Below are positions 8,408 through 16,525 of a stretch of 64,000 nucleotides of DNA, in pieces. The number at the start of each line of letters is the position of its first letter. The stretch's first letter is position 1. The notes below the pieces were generated by a model. It was not told where the DNA came from and did no database searches. It saw nothing but the letters and a program-made list of their open reading frames with translations. Both the position numbers and the translations under genes were made by a program. The stretch is from Caenibacillus caldisaponilyticus (GTDB lineage: Bacteria; Bacillota; Bacilli; Bacillales; Sporolactobacillaceae). The DNA lies in the NCBI RefSeq assembly GCF_002003465.1, contig NZ_BDDQ01000028.1, positions 1-64,000 of the forward strand, given 5' to 3'.

Positions 8408-9928
8408 TTAGCGGGCGGGGATCACATTCGCGAGCTCGGCGATGAGATCCGAAGGCAGGATGGCGGACATCGCGTGCCGCCTCTCAACCAACCGATCGGC
8501 CGCGGCGCCGTGGAGAAAGACGGCGTTGCAGACGGCTTCGTGGAGACGTGCGTGCTGCATCACAAAGCCCAAAAGAATGCCCGTTAACACATCGCCCGAT
8601 CCGCCCTTGGCAAGGCCCGGATTGCCCGTGGCGTTAACGAATTGGCGCCTTTCCGGCGTCGTGACGATCGTGTATGGCCCTTTCAAAACGAGATGGACGC
8701 CATACTCGGCGGCAAATCGCCGGGACAGACCAAAGCGGTCGTTTTCCACCTCATCAATGGATCCGCCGATCAATCGCGCCATCTCACCCGCATGCGGCGT
8801 CAAAATGACCGGTGCCCCCCTTTTCGTCAGCCGGTCGAGATGCGCGTGCAGAAAATAAAGGCCGTCGGCATCGATGATCAATGGGCCGTGATAAGCTCCG
8901 AGCAAGGTGAGCAGCCGCCGTTCCGTCTCCTCGCTGCGGCCAAGTCCAGGGCCGAACGCGACGGCATCATATCGAGATAATTGCCGTTCCGCTTCGGATG
9001 GCCGTTCCCAATCGATATCGCCAAACATGGCTTCCGGCGCTTGGGCACCGATGATCGCGCGGACGCTTTCGGGCACGGACGCCGTGAGCAACCCCGCCCC
9101 GGCGCGGGAAGCCGCGCGGACGGCGAGCGCCGCTGCTCCTGGCATGTTCTTCGACCCGGCGACGATCAACCCTTTTCCGTGATCACCCTTATGCGCCGCA
9201 CGCGCTCGGATCGGAAAGGTGCGTTCGACATCGCGCCATGTCCAGAGGATTCTTTTTTCTCCGCCGAGGACGGCCGCAAGCGCGGCTTTAGGTATGCCGA
9301 TATCGACCACCTCGGTTCGGCCGTAGAAATGCCTTGCCGGAAAAGTGTATTGAGCGAGCTTCGGGCACTGGAGGGTAAACGTATGATCCGCCTGCACCGC
9401 TTCATGTTCAAAGGCGCCGCCGTCGGCCGGCACGCCGCTCGGCAAGTCGACGGCGACCACTTTCGCCGGAGAGCGGTTGATGAGCCGGATGACTTCGTCA
9501 TATGGAGCGCGCGGCGCGCCCTTGACTCCCGTGCCGAGAAGCGCATCGACAAGGACCGTCCATCGCTCCGTCGCGTTTTTGAACGCCTCCCAGCCTTCCA
9601 TCGGCAAGGAACGGAGCGAGCCGCCTGCGTTTTTGTAAATGCGCATATGTTCCAGGGCATCGCCCTTGATCGCCGCCTCCTCAGAGATCAGCCACACCTC
9701 GGTGTCATACCCTTTATCGATCAGGTAGCGCGCGATGACGAAGCCGTCGCCGCCATTGTTCCCCTTTCCGATGATCACCCCGATCCTGTCTTCCTCATTC
9801 AAGAGAGAAAACAGCCGTTCAGAAACTGCACGGCCGGCGTTTTCCATCAGAAGCGATCCTTTCAGACCGATCGCTTCGATCGCGTAGCGATCGATGGCCG
9901 CCATTTCTTCTCCTGATACGATTTGCAC
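8408..9928 (-). CDS. nnr: Bifunctional NAD(P)HX epimerase / ADP-dependent NAD(P)HX dehydratase
   Basis: A 506-residue two-domain metabolite-repair enzyme that converts hydrated, damaged NADH and NADPH back to the active cofactors. The N-terminal YjeF_N epimerase domain (residues about 1-220, with GKGNNGGDGFVIARYL) and the C-terminal ribokinase-like dehydratase domain (about 230-500, with LTPHAGEMARL and GSGDVLTG) are both complete. The GTG start at 9928 follows GGGAGGG. The gene lies directly after acpS, as in B. subtilis, where the dehydratase and epimerase may be separate genes. Confidence 0.95.
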   Translation of the reverse strand: MQIVSGEEMAAIDRYAIEAIGLKGSLLMENAGRAVSERLFSLLNEEDRIGVIIGKGNNGGDGFVIARYLIDKGYDTEVWLISEEAAIKGDALEHMRIYKNAGGSLRSLPMEGWEAFKNATERWTVLVDALLGTGVKGAPRAPYDEVIRLINRSPAKVVAVDLPSGVPADGGAFEHEAVQADHTFTLQCPKLAQYTFPARHFYGRTEVVDIGIPKAALAAVLGGEKRILWTWRDVERTFPIRARAAHKGDHGKGLIVAGSKNMPGAAALAVRAASRAGAGLLTASVPESVRAIIGAQAPEAMFGDIDWERPSEAERQLSRYDAVAFGPGLGRSEETERRLLTLLGAYHGPLIIDADGLYFLHAHLDRLTKRGAPVILTPHAGEMARLIGGSIDEVENDRFGLSRRFAAEYGVHLVLKGPYTIVTTPERRQFVNATGNPGLAKGGSGDVLTGILLGFVMQHARLHEAVCNAVFLHGAAADRLVERRHAMSAILPSDLIAELANVIPAR

Positions 9929-9975
9929 AATAGTCCCTCCCAGCGTACTAAGAATATATGAGACGACCCTCCGGG

Positions 9976-10350
9976 TTATGCGCCCGAGCCTGACAGGCTT
10001 TCAATGACCACCACGGCGGCGGCATAGTCTTTCGCGTGCGTGATCGTCAGGTGGACGATATCTTGAGTGGGGCGCCGTTCCTTGAGCCGCGGTCGGCCGG
10101 CGGCATCGCTTAAAATTTCTATGTCTTGCCAAGACAGCCCGGCGCCGATGCCGGTCCCCCGCGCCTTCGCATAAGCCTCTTTGGCCGCAAAGCGGCCGGC
10201 CAGAAATTCCGCCCGGCGCCGGTCTTTCGCCAACCCGTCAAAAACGGCCTTTTCGGATGCCGTTAAAATCCGGGAGACAAATTTTTTATTATGCACCAAA
10301 CGCGCGATGCGGTCGATTTCGATCAAATCCAAACCCGTTCCGACGATCAT
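9976..10350 (-). CDS. acpS: Holo-[acyl-carrier-protein] synthase
   Basis: A 124-residue 4'-phosphopantetheinyl transferase that activates acyl carrier protein for fatty acid synthesis. The magnesium-binding aspartate in GTGLDLIEIDRI and the FAAKEAYAKARGTGIG motif are typical of the trimeric AcpS group, and the length is standard. It is the first gene of the acpS-nnr-ydcC-alr block and is divergent from the rhomboid gene. Confidence 0.95.
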   Translation of the reverse strand: MIVGTGLDLIEIDRIARLVHNKKFVSRILTASEKAVFDGLAKDRRRAEFLAGRFAAKEAYAKARGTGIGAGLSWQDIEILSDAAGRPRLKERRPTQDIVHLTITHAKDYAAAVVVIESLSGSGA

Positions 10351-10385
10351 CCGAATTTGTCCACACCTTTACTCGTACTATAATT

Positions 10386-10404
10386 TATACTATTAATTAG
10401 TATA
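10386..10404. promoter_or_regulatory. Inverted repeat in the acpS/rhomboid divergent region
   Basis: TATACTA and TAGTATA form perfect 7-bp arms around TTAAT, immediately before the rhomboid ribosome binding site. It could be an operator or simply overlapping -10 boxes for the two divergent genes. Confidence 0.35.
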
Positions 10405-10427
10405 CTTGTATAAAAGGAGGCGGTCAC

Positions 10428-11054
10428 TTGTTTATCCGAACGGAAAATTTCCGAACCTTCGTGCGGCTTTATCCCGTCGTCACCTTTATCTTGACCATAA
10501 ATATCGCCCTGTATCTCATTTACCAAATCGCATCATGGTTGGACATCCGCTCGATCCTCATCCTCTACGCGGGCGCCTACGGATGGAATCTTGCCGTGAT
10601 GGACGGCCAATGGTGGCGCCTCATCACGCCGATGTTCCTGCATTTTTCTTTCTCGCACCTCTTTTTCAACTGCGTTTCCATCTTTTTGTTTGCGCCGCCT
10701 CTGGAACTCATGCTGAGGAAATGGAAATTTTGCATCGCCTATTTCGGTTCCGGGATTTTAAGCAACGTGTTGTCGTTGTTTTTCGGCGGCCCGGATCAGC
10801 TGCCTTATGTCGGAGCCTCCGCGGCGATGTTCGGCCTTTTCGGCATCTTTTTGTTCATCGTTCTTTTGCGGCGCCATTTGATCGATCGGCAAAGCTCGCA
10901 GATCATCACCGTTATTTTGCTGGCCAACCTCGCCTGGACGTTCCTTTTCCCGAGCGTCGACGTTTTGGGCCATTTATTTGGCCTCCTCGCGGGGTTCGTC
11001 CTCGGCCCGATTCTCCTGTTCCGCACGCGTCCCAACTGGTACCGGGGTTATTAA
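10428..11054 (+). CDS. ydcA: Rhomboid-family intramembrane serine protease
   Basis: A 208-residue polytopic membrane protein in the place of B. subtilis YdcA. Rhomboids cut transmembrane substrates inside the bilayer. Six hydrophobic segments are visible; the catalytic serine is in GASAAMFG near residue 129, the catalytic histidine in the DVLGHLFGLLAG segment near residue 184, and the WWRLITPMFLHFSFSHLFFN motif precedes them. The start is TTG after AAAAGGAGG. It is divergent from acpS. Confidence 0.9.
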   Translation: MFIRTENFRTFVRLYPVVTFILTINIALYLIYQIASWLDIRSILILYAGAYGWNLAVMDGQWWRLITPMFLHFSFSHLFFNCVSIFLFAPPLELMLRKWKFCIAYFGSGILSNVLSLFFGGPDQLPYVGASAAMFGLFGIFLFIVLLRRHLIDRQSSQIITVILLANLAWTFLFPSVDVLGHLFGLLAGFVLGPILLFRTRPNWYRGY

Positions 11055-11175
11055 TGCGCCGCAAGCTCTCGACAAGAAAAACGCAAAAAAGCGGCCGTCG
11101 GCTGGACGTGCCGCCAAAACTCGGCGTATGAAGTTGTCCTTCTCCGCGTGAAACGGGCGAAAGAAGACCGTCATC

Positions 11176-11203
11176 AAAAAAAGAGGCCGCTGCCATGCGG
11201 CCT
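11176..11203 (-). terminator. Terminator after citrate synthase
   Basis: On the minus strand the stem GGCCGC/GCGGCC is followed by a TCTTTTTTT run, about 70 bases after the citrate synthase stop codon. Confidence 0.75.
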
Positions 11204-11276
11204 TCTCCCTTCAATTCATAAATCCCCGCCTGACCGACGGCGAAAGAAACGCCTTAAAATACAGCGCTTCCCCATT

Positions 11277-12359
11277 TTACTCATGCACAGGGCCGACGTA
11301 GCGGGAAAGCGGGCGAATGATCCGATTGTTCTGCGCCTGCTCGATGGCGTGCGCACACCATCCGGCAAGCCGGCTCGTCGCAAACGTCGCGGTATAGAAG
11401 TCCGGCGGCAGCCCCAGCGCCTTGAACAAGGCGGCAGCGTAAAATTCCACGTTGGTATTTAATGAGCGCTCCGGTTTATGCGCTCTGAGCAGCCGAAGGG
11501 CGGTCTCCTCGACTTTTAAGGCCAGGGCAAACCATCCGCCGCCCTGCGCCAGCGGTTCGGCCAGCGTTTTAAGAACTTTGGCGCGCGGATCGAGCGTGCG
11601 GTAAACGCGATGCCCGAATCCCATAATCCTTTTGCCTTTCCGCAATTGCTCGGTCAACCACGGCTCGATGTTTTCTTCGGAACCGATGGCCTCCAACATG
11701 GCGATGACTCCGGAGGGCGCTCCGCCGTGCAGCGGTCCCCGCAAAGCGGCGATCGCCCCCACCACAACCGAGGCGAGATCCGATTGCGTCGACGTGATCA
11801 CGCGGGCGGCAAACGTCGAAGCGTTCAATCCATGCTCCATCGTCAACGTGAAATAACCGTTTAAAGCTTGGATTTCCTCAGCCGCCGGCCGGCTTCCTTT
11901 TATGAAATACAAGTAATTTCCCGCTAGACCGAGCGCAGGGTCCGGTTGAAGGGGCGGCCGCTGTTGGCGCCTGCTTTGGAGATGGCCGATCACGGCGGGC
12001 ACGAGGCCGATGAGCCGCGCCCCTTGCTGCCAATCGGGCGGCCAAGGAAAGGCGCCGCGGTCGAGGCCCGCAAGCGCGGCCATCAAGAAAGCCGTAGCAT
12101 CGCCGTCGGCTGGAATGGCATCCAGATAGCGCCGATATGCGTCAGCCAGCCTCATCCCTGCAAAAATTTCATTTATGAATCTTTCTTTTTCATCCGCATT
12201 CGGGAATTTGCCCGTCCACAAAAAATAAACCGCTTCTTCGAATGGACGGCTTGCGGCGATCGCTTCGATCGGCATGCCGCGGATATGAAGCCGTCCGTTT
12301 TCCCCGTCGATTTCGGATAAGGCCGTTTCAAGAGCGACGACGTTTTCCAATCCGTTCAT
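11277..12359 (-). CDS. citA: Citrate synthase, CitA type
   Basis: A 360-residue citrate/methylcitrate synthase-family enzyme that condenses acetyl-CoA with oxaloacetate. The two catalytic histidine regions (PLHGGAPSG and GFGHRVYRTLDPRA) are present. The third catalytic residue, the aspartate of the usual NVDFY motif, is a glutamate here (NVEFYAAA). The divergent LysR gene beside it matches the citR-citA pair of B. subtilis, where CitA is the minor citrate synthase; the main enzyme (CitZ) is not in the window. The pairing suggests repression by CitR. Whether this enzyme prefers propionyl-CoA cannot be judged from sequence alone. Confidence 0.85.
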   Translation of the reverse strand: MNGLENVVALETALSEIDGENGRLHIRGMPIEAIAASRPFEEAVYFLWTGKFPNADEKERFINEIFAGMRLADAYRRYLDAIPADGDATAFLMAALAGLDRGAFPWPPDWQQGARLIGLVPAVIGHLQSRRQQRPPLQPDPALGLAGNYLYFIKGSRPAAEEIQALNGYFTLTMEHGLNASTFAARVITSTQSDLASVVVGAIAALRGPLHGGAPSGVIAMLEAIGSEENIEPWLTEQLRKGKRIMGFGHRVYRTLDPRAKVLKTLAEPLAQGGGWFALALKVEETALRLLRAHKPERSLNTNVEFYAAALFKALGLPPDFYTATFATSRLAGWCAHAIEQAQNNRIIRPLSRYVGPVHE

Positions 12360-12436
12360 GCGTTTCGGCGCGCTCCGATATGTCGCGCACCGTTCCCTCC
12401 TTTGACAGATTCATTGGCTTGACATTAATGTACACC

Positions 12437-12479
12437 ATTAATAAAATAAATAGAATTTAATTATATTTATTTTATTAAT
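12437..12479. promoter_or_regulatory. Perfect 16-bp inverted repeat between citA and citR
   Basis: The arms ATTAATAAAATAAATA (12437-12452) and its exact reverse complement (12464-12479) flank an 11-base spacer. Both arms are pure A/T in a region of otherwise mixed composition. The position between the divergent genes makes it a strong candidate for the CitR operator; LysR-type regulators bind T-N11-A dyads of this kind. Confidence 0.6.
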
Positions 12480-12506
12480 TAAATTTATTTATTAGGAGGG
12501 ACTGCC

Positions 12507-13382
12507 GTGCAATTGGAATGGCTGAAGACCTTCGTCATCGCCGGAACCCATGAAAATTTCCGCATCGCCGCCGACAAACAATTCATCACTCAACCGGCCG
12601 TCACTTTCCAAATTAAACAGTTGGAAAAAGAAATCGGCCTCCGTTTGTTTGAACGAAACGGCCGCCGGATTGCCTTGACCGAAGCGGGCGAGTTGTTTCT
12701 AAAATATGCTGAACAAATCCTGAATGACTATTCGCAGGCGCTGGAAGCGTTGGCCGCTTATAAAAAGGGATACCGCACGCATTTGACGATCGCCGCCTCG
12801 CCGCTCGTCGCTTCGACGCAATTAACGTACATCATCCGGCGTTTTATCCATCGCTATCCGAACGTGGAAGTGGCCGTCCAGGTCATGGAATCCCACGACA
12901 TCGAAAGCGCCGTCGTGGAGGGCAAAGCGGACGTCGGTTTGTCCCGAGCGGGCGCCGTCCGCAAAAACGTCGAACAAACCGTCATCTCGGAAGATCCCGT
13001 CGTCATGGTCATCCCTTATGAAGAGGGATTTTCGGATTCCGGGGCGTCGATCGATCTCGAATCGATATTCCACAAATATACGCTCATCACCCATAATCAT
13101 CCCGAATACTGGGACGATTTGTTAAGAGACCTCCGCGCCCGGTACACGTTCAAGACGATGGTCGTCAGCCAAGTGAGCACGACCAAACGGTTTATCGAAG
13201 AAGGCATCGGTTTTTCCTTTTTACCCCACAGCGCGGTGCGCCGCGAAATCGCTGAAGGACGGTTGGCTATTGTCGATGAGCACCCGTTCGATCTGCCGAC
13301 GACACGGACCTATCTGTTAAAACATCGAGCGACCGCCCGCGCGCGCCGCTTTGAACGCTTTGTTCTCGAACTGTTGCGGTGA
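12507..13382 (+). CDS. citR: LysR-family regulator, CitR-like
   Basis: A 291-residue LysR-type transcription regulator. The N-terminal winged helix-turn-helix (residues 1-60, QFITQPAVTFQIKQLEKEIG) is followed by the periplasmic-binding-like effector domain (about 90-290). It begins with GTG after TTAGGAGGG. The gene is divergent from a CitA-type citrate synthase with a long dyad between them, as with B. subtilis CitR, which represses citA. Confidence 0.85.
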   Translation: MQLEWLKTFVIAGTHENFRIAADKQFITQPAVTFQIKQLEKEIGLRLFERNGRRIALTEAGELFLKYAEQILNDYSQALEALAAYKKGYRTHLTIAASPLVASTQLTYIIRRFIHRYPNVEVAVQVMESHDIESAVVEGKADVGLSRAGAVRKNVEQTVISEDPVVMVIPYEEGFSDSGASIDLESIFHKYTLITHNHPEYWDDLLRDLRARYTFKTMVVSQVSTTKRFIEEGIGFSFLPHSAVRREIAEGRLAIVDEHPFDLPTTRTYLLKHRATARARRFERFVLELLR

Positions 13383-13568
13383 CGCTGCGCAAGCTTTTCT
13401 CAAATGGCGGGCTCGTTCGATTTTTCCGGTGCGGGGCTCCGGCTGTCGTCCATCCCAAATTTTTCAAAAGGAAAGCGGCGCGTACTGCCGCTGCCGGCCG
13501 CGCCGCCCTGAACATGCGGACGAATCTCCGCGAGACGTTTCCGTTAGGACATTCTTCGCTTAGAAGCG

Positions 13569-14132
13569 CTATTCGGGACGTTTCGGGATGAATCGCCGGC
13601 GCCGCCCCATGACGTCCCGATAGTTCGTCGCTTGTCCGAGCGCTTTTTCTTCATCGGGAATGCGAACGCCGATCAGCATGATCGTGTTTAAGAGCGTAAA
13701 GACAATGGCGGTGAAATACGCATGAAAGATGAGCGGCAAGGTGAGGATTTCCACGGAGACGATCAAGTAATTCGGATGGCGCAAATAGCGGTAAGGGCCT
13801 TTGGCCACAATCCGCGCGCCCGGGAGAATTATGATCTTCGTATTCCAAAAGACGCCGAGGGAACGGATCGCCCAATAGCGGGCGAGCTGGGCGAGCAAAA
13901 AGACGGAAAGCGGCGCCCAAGACCAGGGCGTCGGTCTTTTATGCAACAGAACGACCTCGCACGTCAGCGTCACGATAAAAAGGAGGTGCAAAAGCACGAT
14001 CCATTTGTAATGGTCTTCCCCCGCTTCAAAAGCGCCTTGGCGTTTGAGTATTTTTTCATTCCTTTTGGCGATCAACAGCTCGACGATCCGTTCACCGATG
14101 ACAAAAGCAAGGAGGACAACAAACAGCGTCAT
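13569..14132 (-). CDS. bpsB: Isoprenylcysteine carboxyl methyltransferase-family protein, BpsB-like
   Basis: A 187-residue membrane methyltransferase of the ICMT family, equivalent to B. subtilis YpbQ/BpsB, which O-methylates the alkylpyrones made by BpsA. Four or five hydrophobic segments are visible, and the SAM-binding signature of the family, GPYRYLRHPNYL, lies near residues 114-125. The ATG at 14132 overlaps the bpsA stop codon in an ATGA, so translation is coupled. Confidence 0.88.
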   Translation of the reverse strand: MTLFVVLLAFVIGERIVELLIAKRNEKILKRQGAFEAGEDHYKWIVLLHLLFIVTLTCEVVLLHKRPTPWSWAPLSVFLLAQLARYWAIRSLGVFWNTKIIILPGARIVAKGPYRYLRHPNYLIVSVEILTLPLIFHAYFTAIVFTLLNTIMLIGVRIPDEEKALGQATNYRDVMGRRRRFIPKRPE

Positions 14133-15223
14133 GGATTCACCCACTCCAACATGAGCATTTCGGCGCTGAAGCCGGGGCCGAGGGATACCGAGAGCCCGGT
14201 GACCCCCGGGTGGGACGGTTTCGGCATCACCTTTTCCAATACAAACAATACCGTTGGCGACGACATGTTGCCAAAGAGCCGCAAAACGTCGCGGGCGTCT
14301 TGGAGCGATTCTCCCTCCAGCCCCAACGCCTGTTCATACGCATCAAGAACTTTTTTGCCGCCTGGATGGGCGATGAAGTAATCCAATTTCTCGGGCTGCC
14401 AGCCATGGGCGTCCAGAAATTTTTGCGCGGCCGGACGAAACTCGCGTTTGACCAACTCGGGAATGCTTTTGGAAAAAACGACGTACAGCCCGTCGTCTCG
14501 AACATCCCAGCCCATGACCTCTTCGGACCTGGGCACAAGCCATGATGCGGACGCGACCGTTTTCGGCAAAACGTCCCGGCGGCTTTTTTTGAGAAGCGGG
14601 GAACGGTCGCCGGCGACTAGGACGGCCGCCGCCCCGTCGGCAAAGAGCGACGTCCCGATGAAATGGCTTTTCGAACGGTCGTTGTATTGGAAGGTTAAGC
14701 TGCAAAGCTCAACCGCCACGACGAGCGCCGCTTTCTCAGGGTAAGCGCGGCAAAAATCGTCCGCGCGCGACAGCCCGCTGGTCCCGCCGGCGCATCCCAA
14801 TCCCCAAACGGGCAGGCGCACGATGTCGGAGCGAAACGCCAGTTGATTGATGATGCGGGCATCGAGGCTCGGCGCGGCCAAACCGGTTGACGAAATGAAA
14901 AACAGGGCGTCGATTTCCCGCGGATCGACCGCCTCGCTGAGAAAACAGCCGTTTTCCATGCAGCGATGTATGCTGGCCACACCGCCTTCGAGAGCCGTCC
15001 GCACATAAAGGTCATTCTTTTCCGCAAATCCCCGCGGTTTCTTAAACCAATCCATAGGCGCGGAAAAATGCCGGCGCTCGATTTCTGCGTTTTTAAAGAC
15101 GGACAACAACCGGTCGACATCCGAAAAATCGTTTTTAAACCACTCCCGGGCAAAAGCGAGTACGTCCTTTTGTTCTACCGCAAACGGGGGCGTCCACGTT
15201 CCGACAGACAACAAATAAGGCAT
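14129..15223 (-). CDS. bpsA: Type III polyketide synthase, BpsA-like
   Basis: A 364-residue chalcone/stilbene-synthase-fold enzyme, equivalent to B. subtilis BpsA (BcsA), which extends fatty acyl-CoA with malonyl-CoA to triketide alkylpyrones. The catalytic triad is visible: cysteine in VWGLGCAGGTSGL (about residue 140), histidine in FIAHPGGKKVL (about 285) and asparagine in LFGNMSSPT (about 318). The ATG has an AAGGGG ribosome binding site. The overlap with bpsB indicates a two-gene operon making methylated alkylpyrone lipids. Confidence 0.92.
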   Translation of the reverse strand: MPYLLSVGTWTPPFAVEQKDVLAFAREWFKNDFSDVDRLLSVFKNAEIERRHFSAPMDWFKKPRGFAEKNDLYVRTALEGGVASIHRCMENGCFLSEAVDPREIDALFFISSTGLAAPSLDARIINQLAFRSDIVRLPVWGLGCAGGTSGLSRADDFCRAYPEKAALVVAVELCSLTFQYNDRSKSHFIGTSLFADGAAAVLVAGDRSPLLKKSRRDVLPKTVASASWLVPRSEEVMGWDVRDDGLYVVFSKSIPELVKREFRPAAQKFLDAHGWQPEKLDYFIAHPGGKKVLDAYEQALGLEGESLQDARDVLRLFGNMSSPTVLFVLEKVMPKPSHPGVTGLSVSLGPGFSAEMLMLEWVNP

Positions 15224-15353
15224 AGGCCCATCCCCTTGTGATCAGTCTCTTCGCTTAGTTTCCGCATAAAAGGAGGGCTTATGCGCGACGGACGTCTCGC
15301 TTCAAATAGCGCTCGCGTTCCGCCCGGAAAAAGAATACCGCCGACCGTAACGA

Positions 15354-16289
15354 TCAGCGGTATTCCTGCAATCCTTTGACGTCGTGCGCTTCCATGCGCG
15401 GCGGCAAGTGCATCATGCGGATGATCTTTCGCTTTTCATGACTCCAATAGAGGACGGTTTCGCCGTCGCGATGATACAGGAGCAAATGCCGCCCCTGGGC
15501 GCGGAGGTCGATCGCTTTGGGGATTTTGTAGGCCTTTTGGCTTCCGTCTTTCGGATTAACGTAGACCAGTTCATCGGCGATCCCTTTGGTCATGTCCATG
15601 CCGTGCAAAACCAACCACTCTTTATAGGCGAACATTTGCCTCGGCGCGGAATCGATCATCGTTTCTTCGACCAAGCATCCGGTGTCGTCATACCGCGCGA
15701 CTTTGCCGGTCTTTCCGGACGCAATAAAACTGAACGCAATATAAAGGGCGTCGGGCTTTCGGAGCACACCGACCGGAAACATTCCGCGTCCGAGCGCGAT
15801 GTCCTTTATCTTGTCGCGATTCGCGATGGATAAAACGGCCAGACCATCGCGCGCCCGGTAAGAAGTGATATATAAGACATCGTTCACCCATTCCAAATCC
15901 CATAAAAACCCATCGATGACCCATTGGGCGACGGGTTCCAAGCACTCCTTATCAAACCGGTAAATATAACCTTTGCCGTCCGTTCCTTCGCACGCGGCAA
16001 TAACGGCTTGTCCGTCGCACTCATATAAGGTCGGCTTTCCGACGACAACATGGGTCTTCAGGAGATCGCCCTTGGCACTAAAAATAAAAATCCGAGAAGT
16101 CGTTTGATTGGACGGCGTTTTTTCAGTAAACCATCCGCATCCCCGATCATCGATGAGAAACTGATCAAAGTCGCATGCGGTCGAATGATGGAGGTCCTTT
16201 ATGTCTTTTGTATAAAAAACGCGTTGAAAAGAAAGCCGGTTCTTTCCCTCGTGTCCGTCGCGATACGTGACGCCGATGCGCTTGTTCAC
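15354..16289 (-). CDS. Unknown beta-propeller-like protein
   Basis: About 311 residues with no family I can name. The sequence is built of repeated short strands with aromatic and DxDG-like turns (CDFDQFLIDDRGCG, WDLEWVNDVLYITSYRARDG, ARYDDTGCLVEE), which suggests a six- or seven-bladed beta-propeller. There is no signal peptide or membrane segment, so it is probably cytoplasmic. I chose a GTG at 16289 because it sits 9 bases after AAAGGAGG; an in-frame codon at 16313 overlaps that site. It is divergent from the peptide receptor gene and shares its upstream region, which may mean shared regulation. Confidence 0.65.
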   Translation of the reverse strand: MNKRIGVTYRDGHEGKNRLSFQRVFYTKDIKDLHHSTACDFDQFLIDDRGCGWFTEKTPSNQTTSRIFIFSAKGDLLKTHVVVGKPTLYECDGQAVIAACEGTDGKGYIYRFDKECLEPVAQWVIDGFLWDLEWVNDVLYITSYRARDGLAVLSIANRDKIKDIALGRGMFPVGVLRKPDALYIAFSFIASGKTGKVARYDDTGCLVEETMIDSAPRQMFAYKEWLVLHGMDMTKGIADELVYVNPKDGSQKAYKIPKAIDLRAQGRHLLLYHRDGETVLYWSHEKRKIIRMMHLPPRMEAHDVKGLQEYR

Positions 16290-16363
16290 AGCCGCATTCC
16301 TCCTTTTATTCATTCCGGATCAAAATGCCGGACCGCTCTCACGAACAGGTTGACAAAATCTTA

Positions 16364-16392
16364 TTAACATTTTCCAACCTATGTTTTACAAT
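16364..16392 (+). promoter_or_regulatory. Promoter of the receptor/propeptide operon with inverted repeat
   Basis: A TTAACA -35 box (16364-16369) and a TACAAT -10 box (16387-16392) are 17 bases apart. An AACAT-N10-ATGTT inverted repeat (16366-16385) fills the spacer and could be an operator for the receptor itself or for the divergent gene. Confidence 0.55.
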
Positions 16393-16525
16393 AGAGGAAA
16401 ACGTGTAAGTTACTCTCATCATAACAAATTGTTAGTCCACCGATATTGGGAAAACGGGACATCCTAGTCCTGCTTTGGTCATGGTAAAAACGTGCGATTT
16501 TCCCAAATCCGAAAGAAGGGAAAGC

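Noticed and set aside
8981-9916. Plus-strand open frame of 311 residues
   Set aside because: Antisense to nnr, which has complete domains and a good start.
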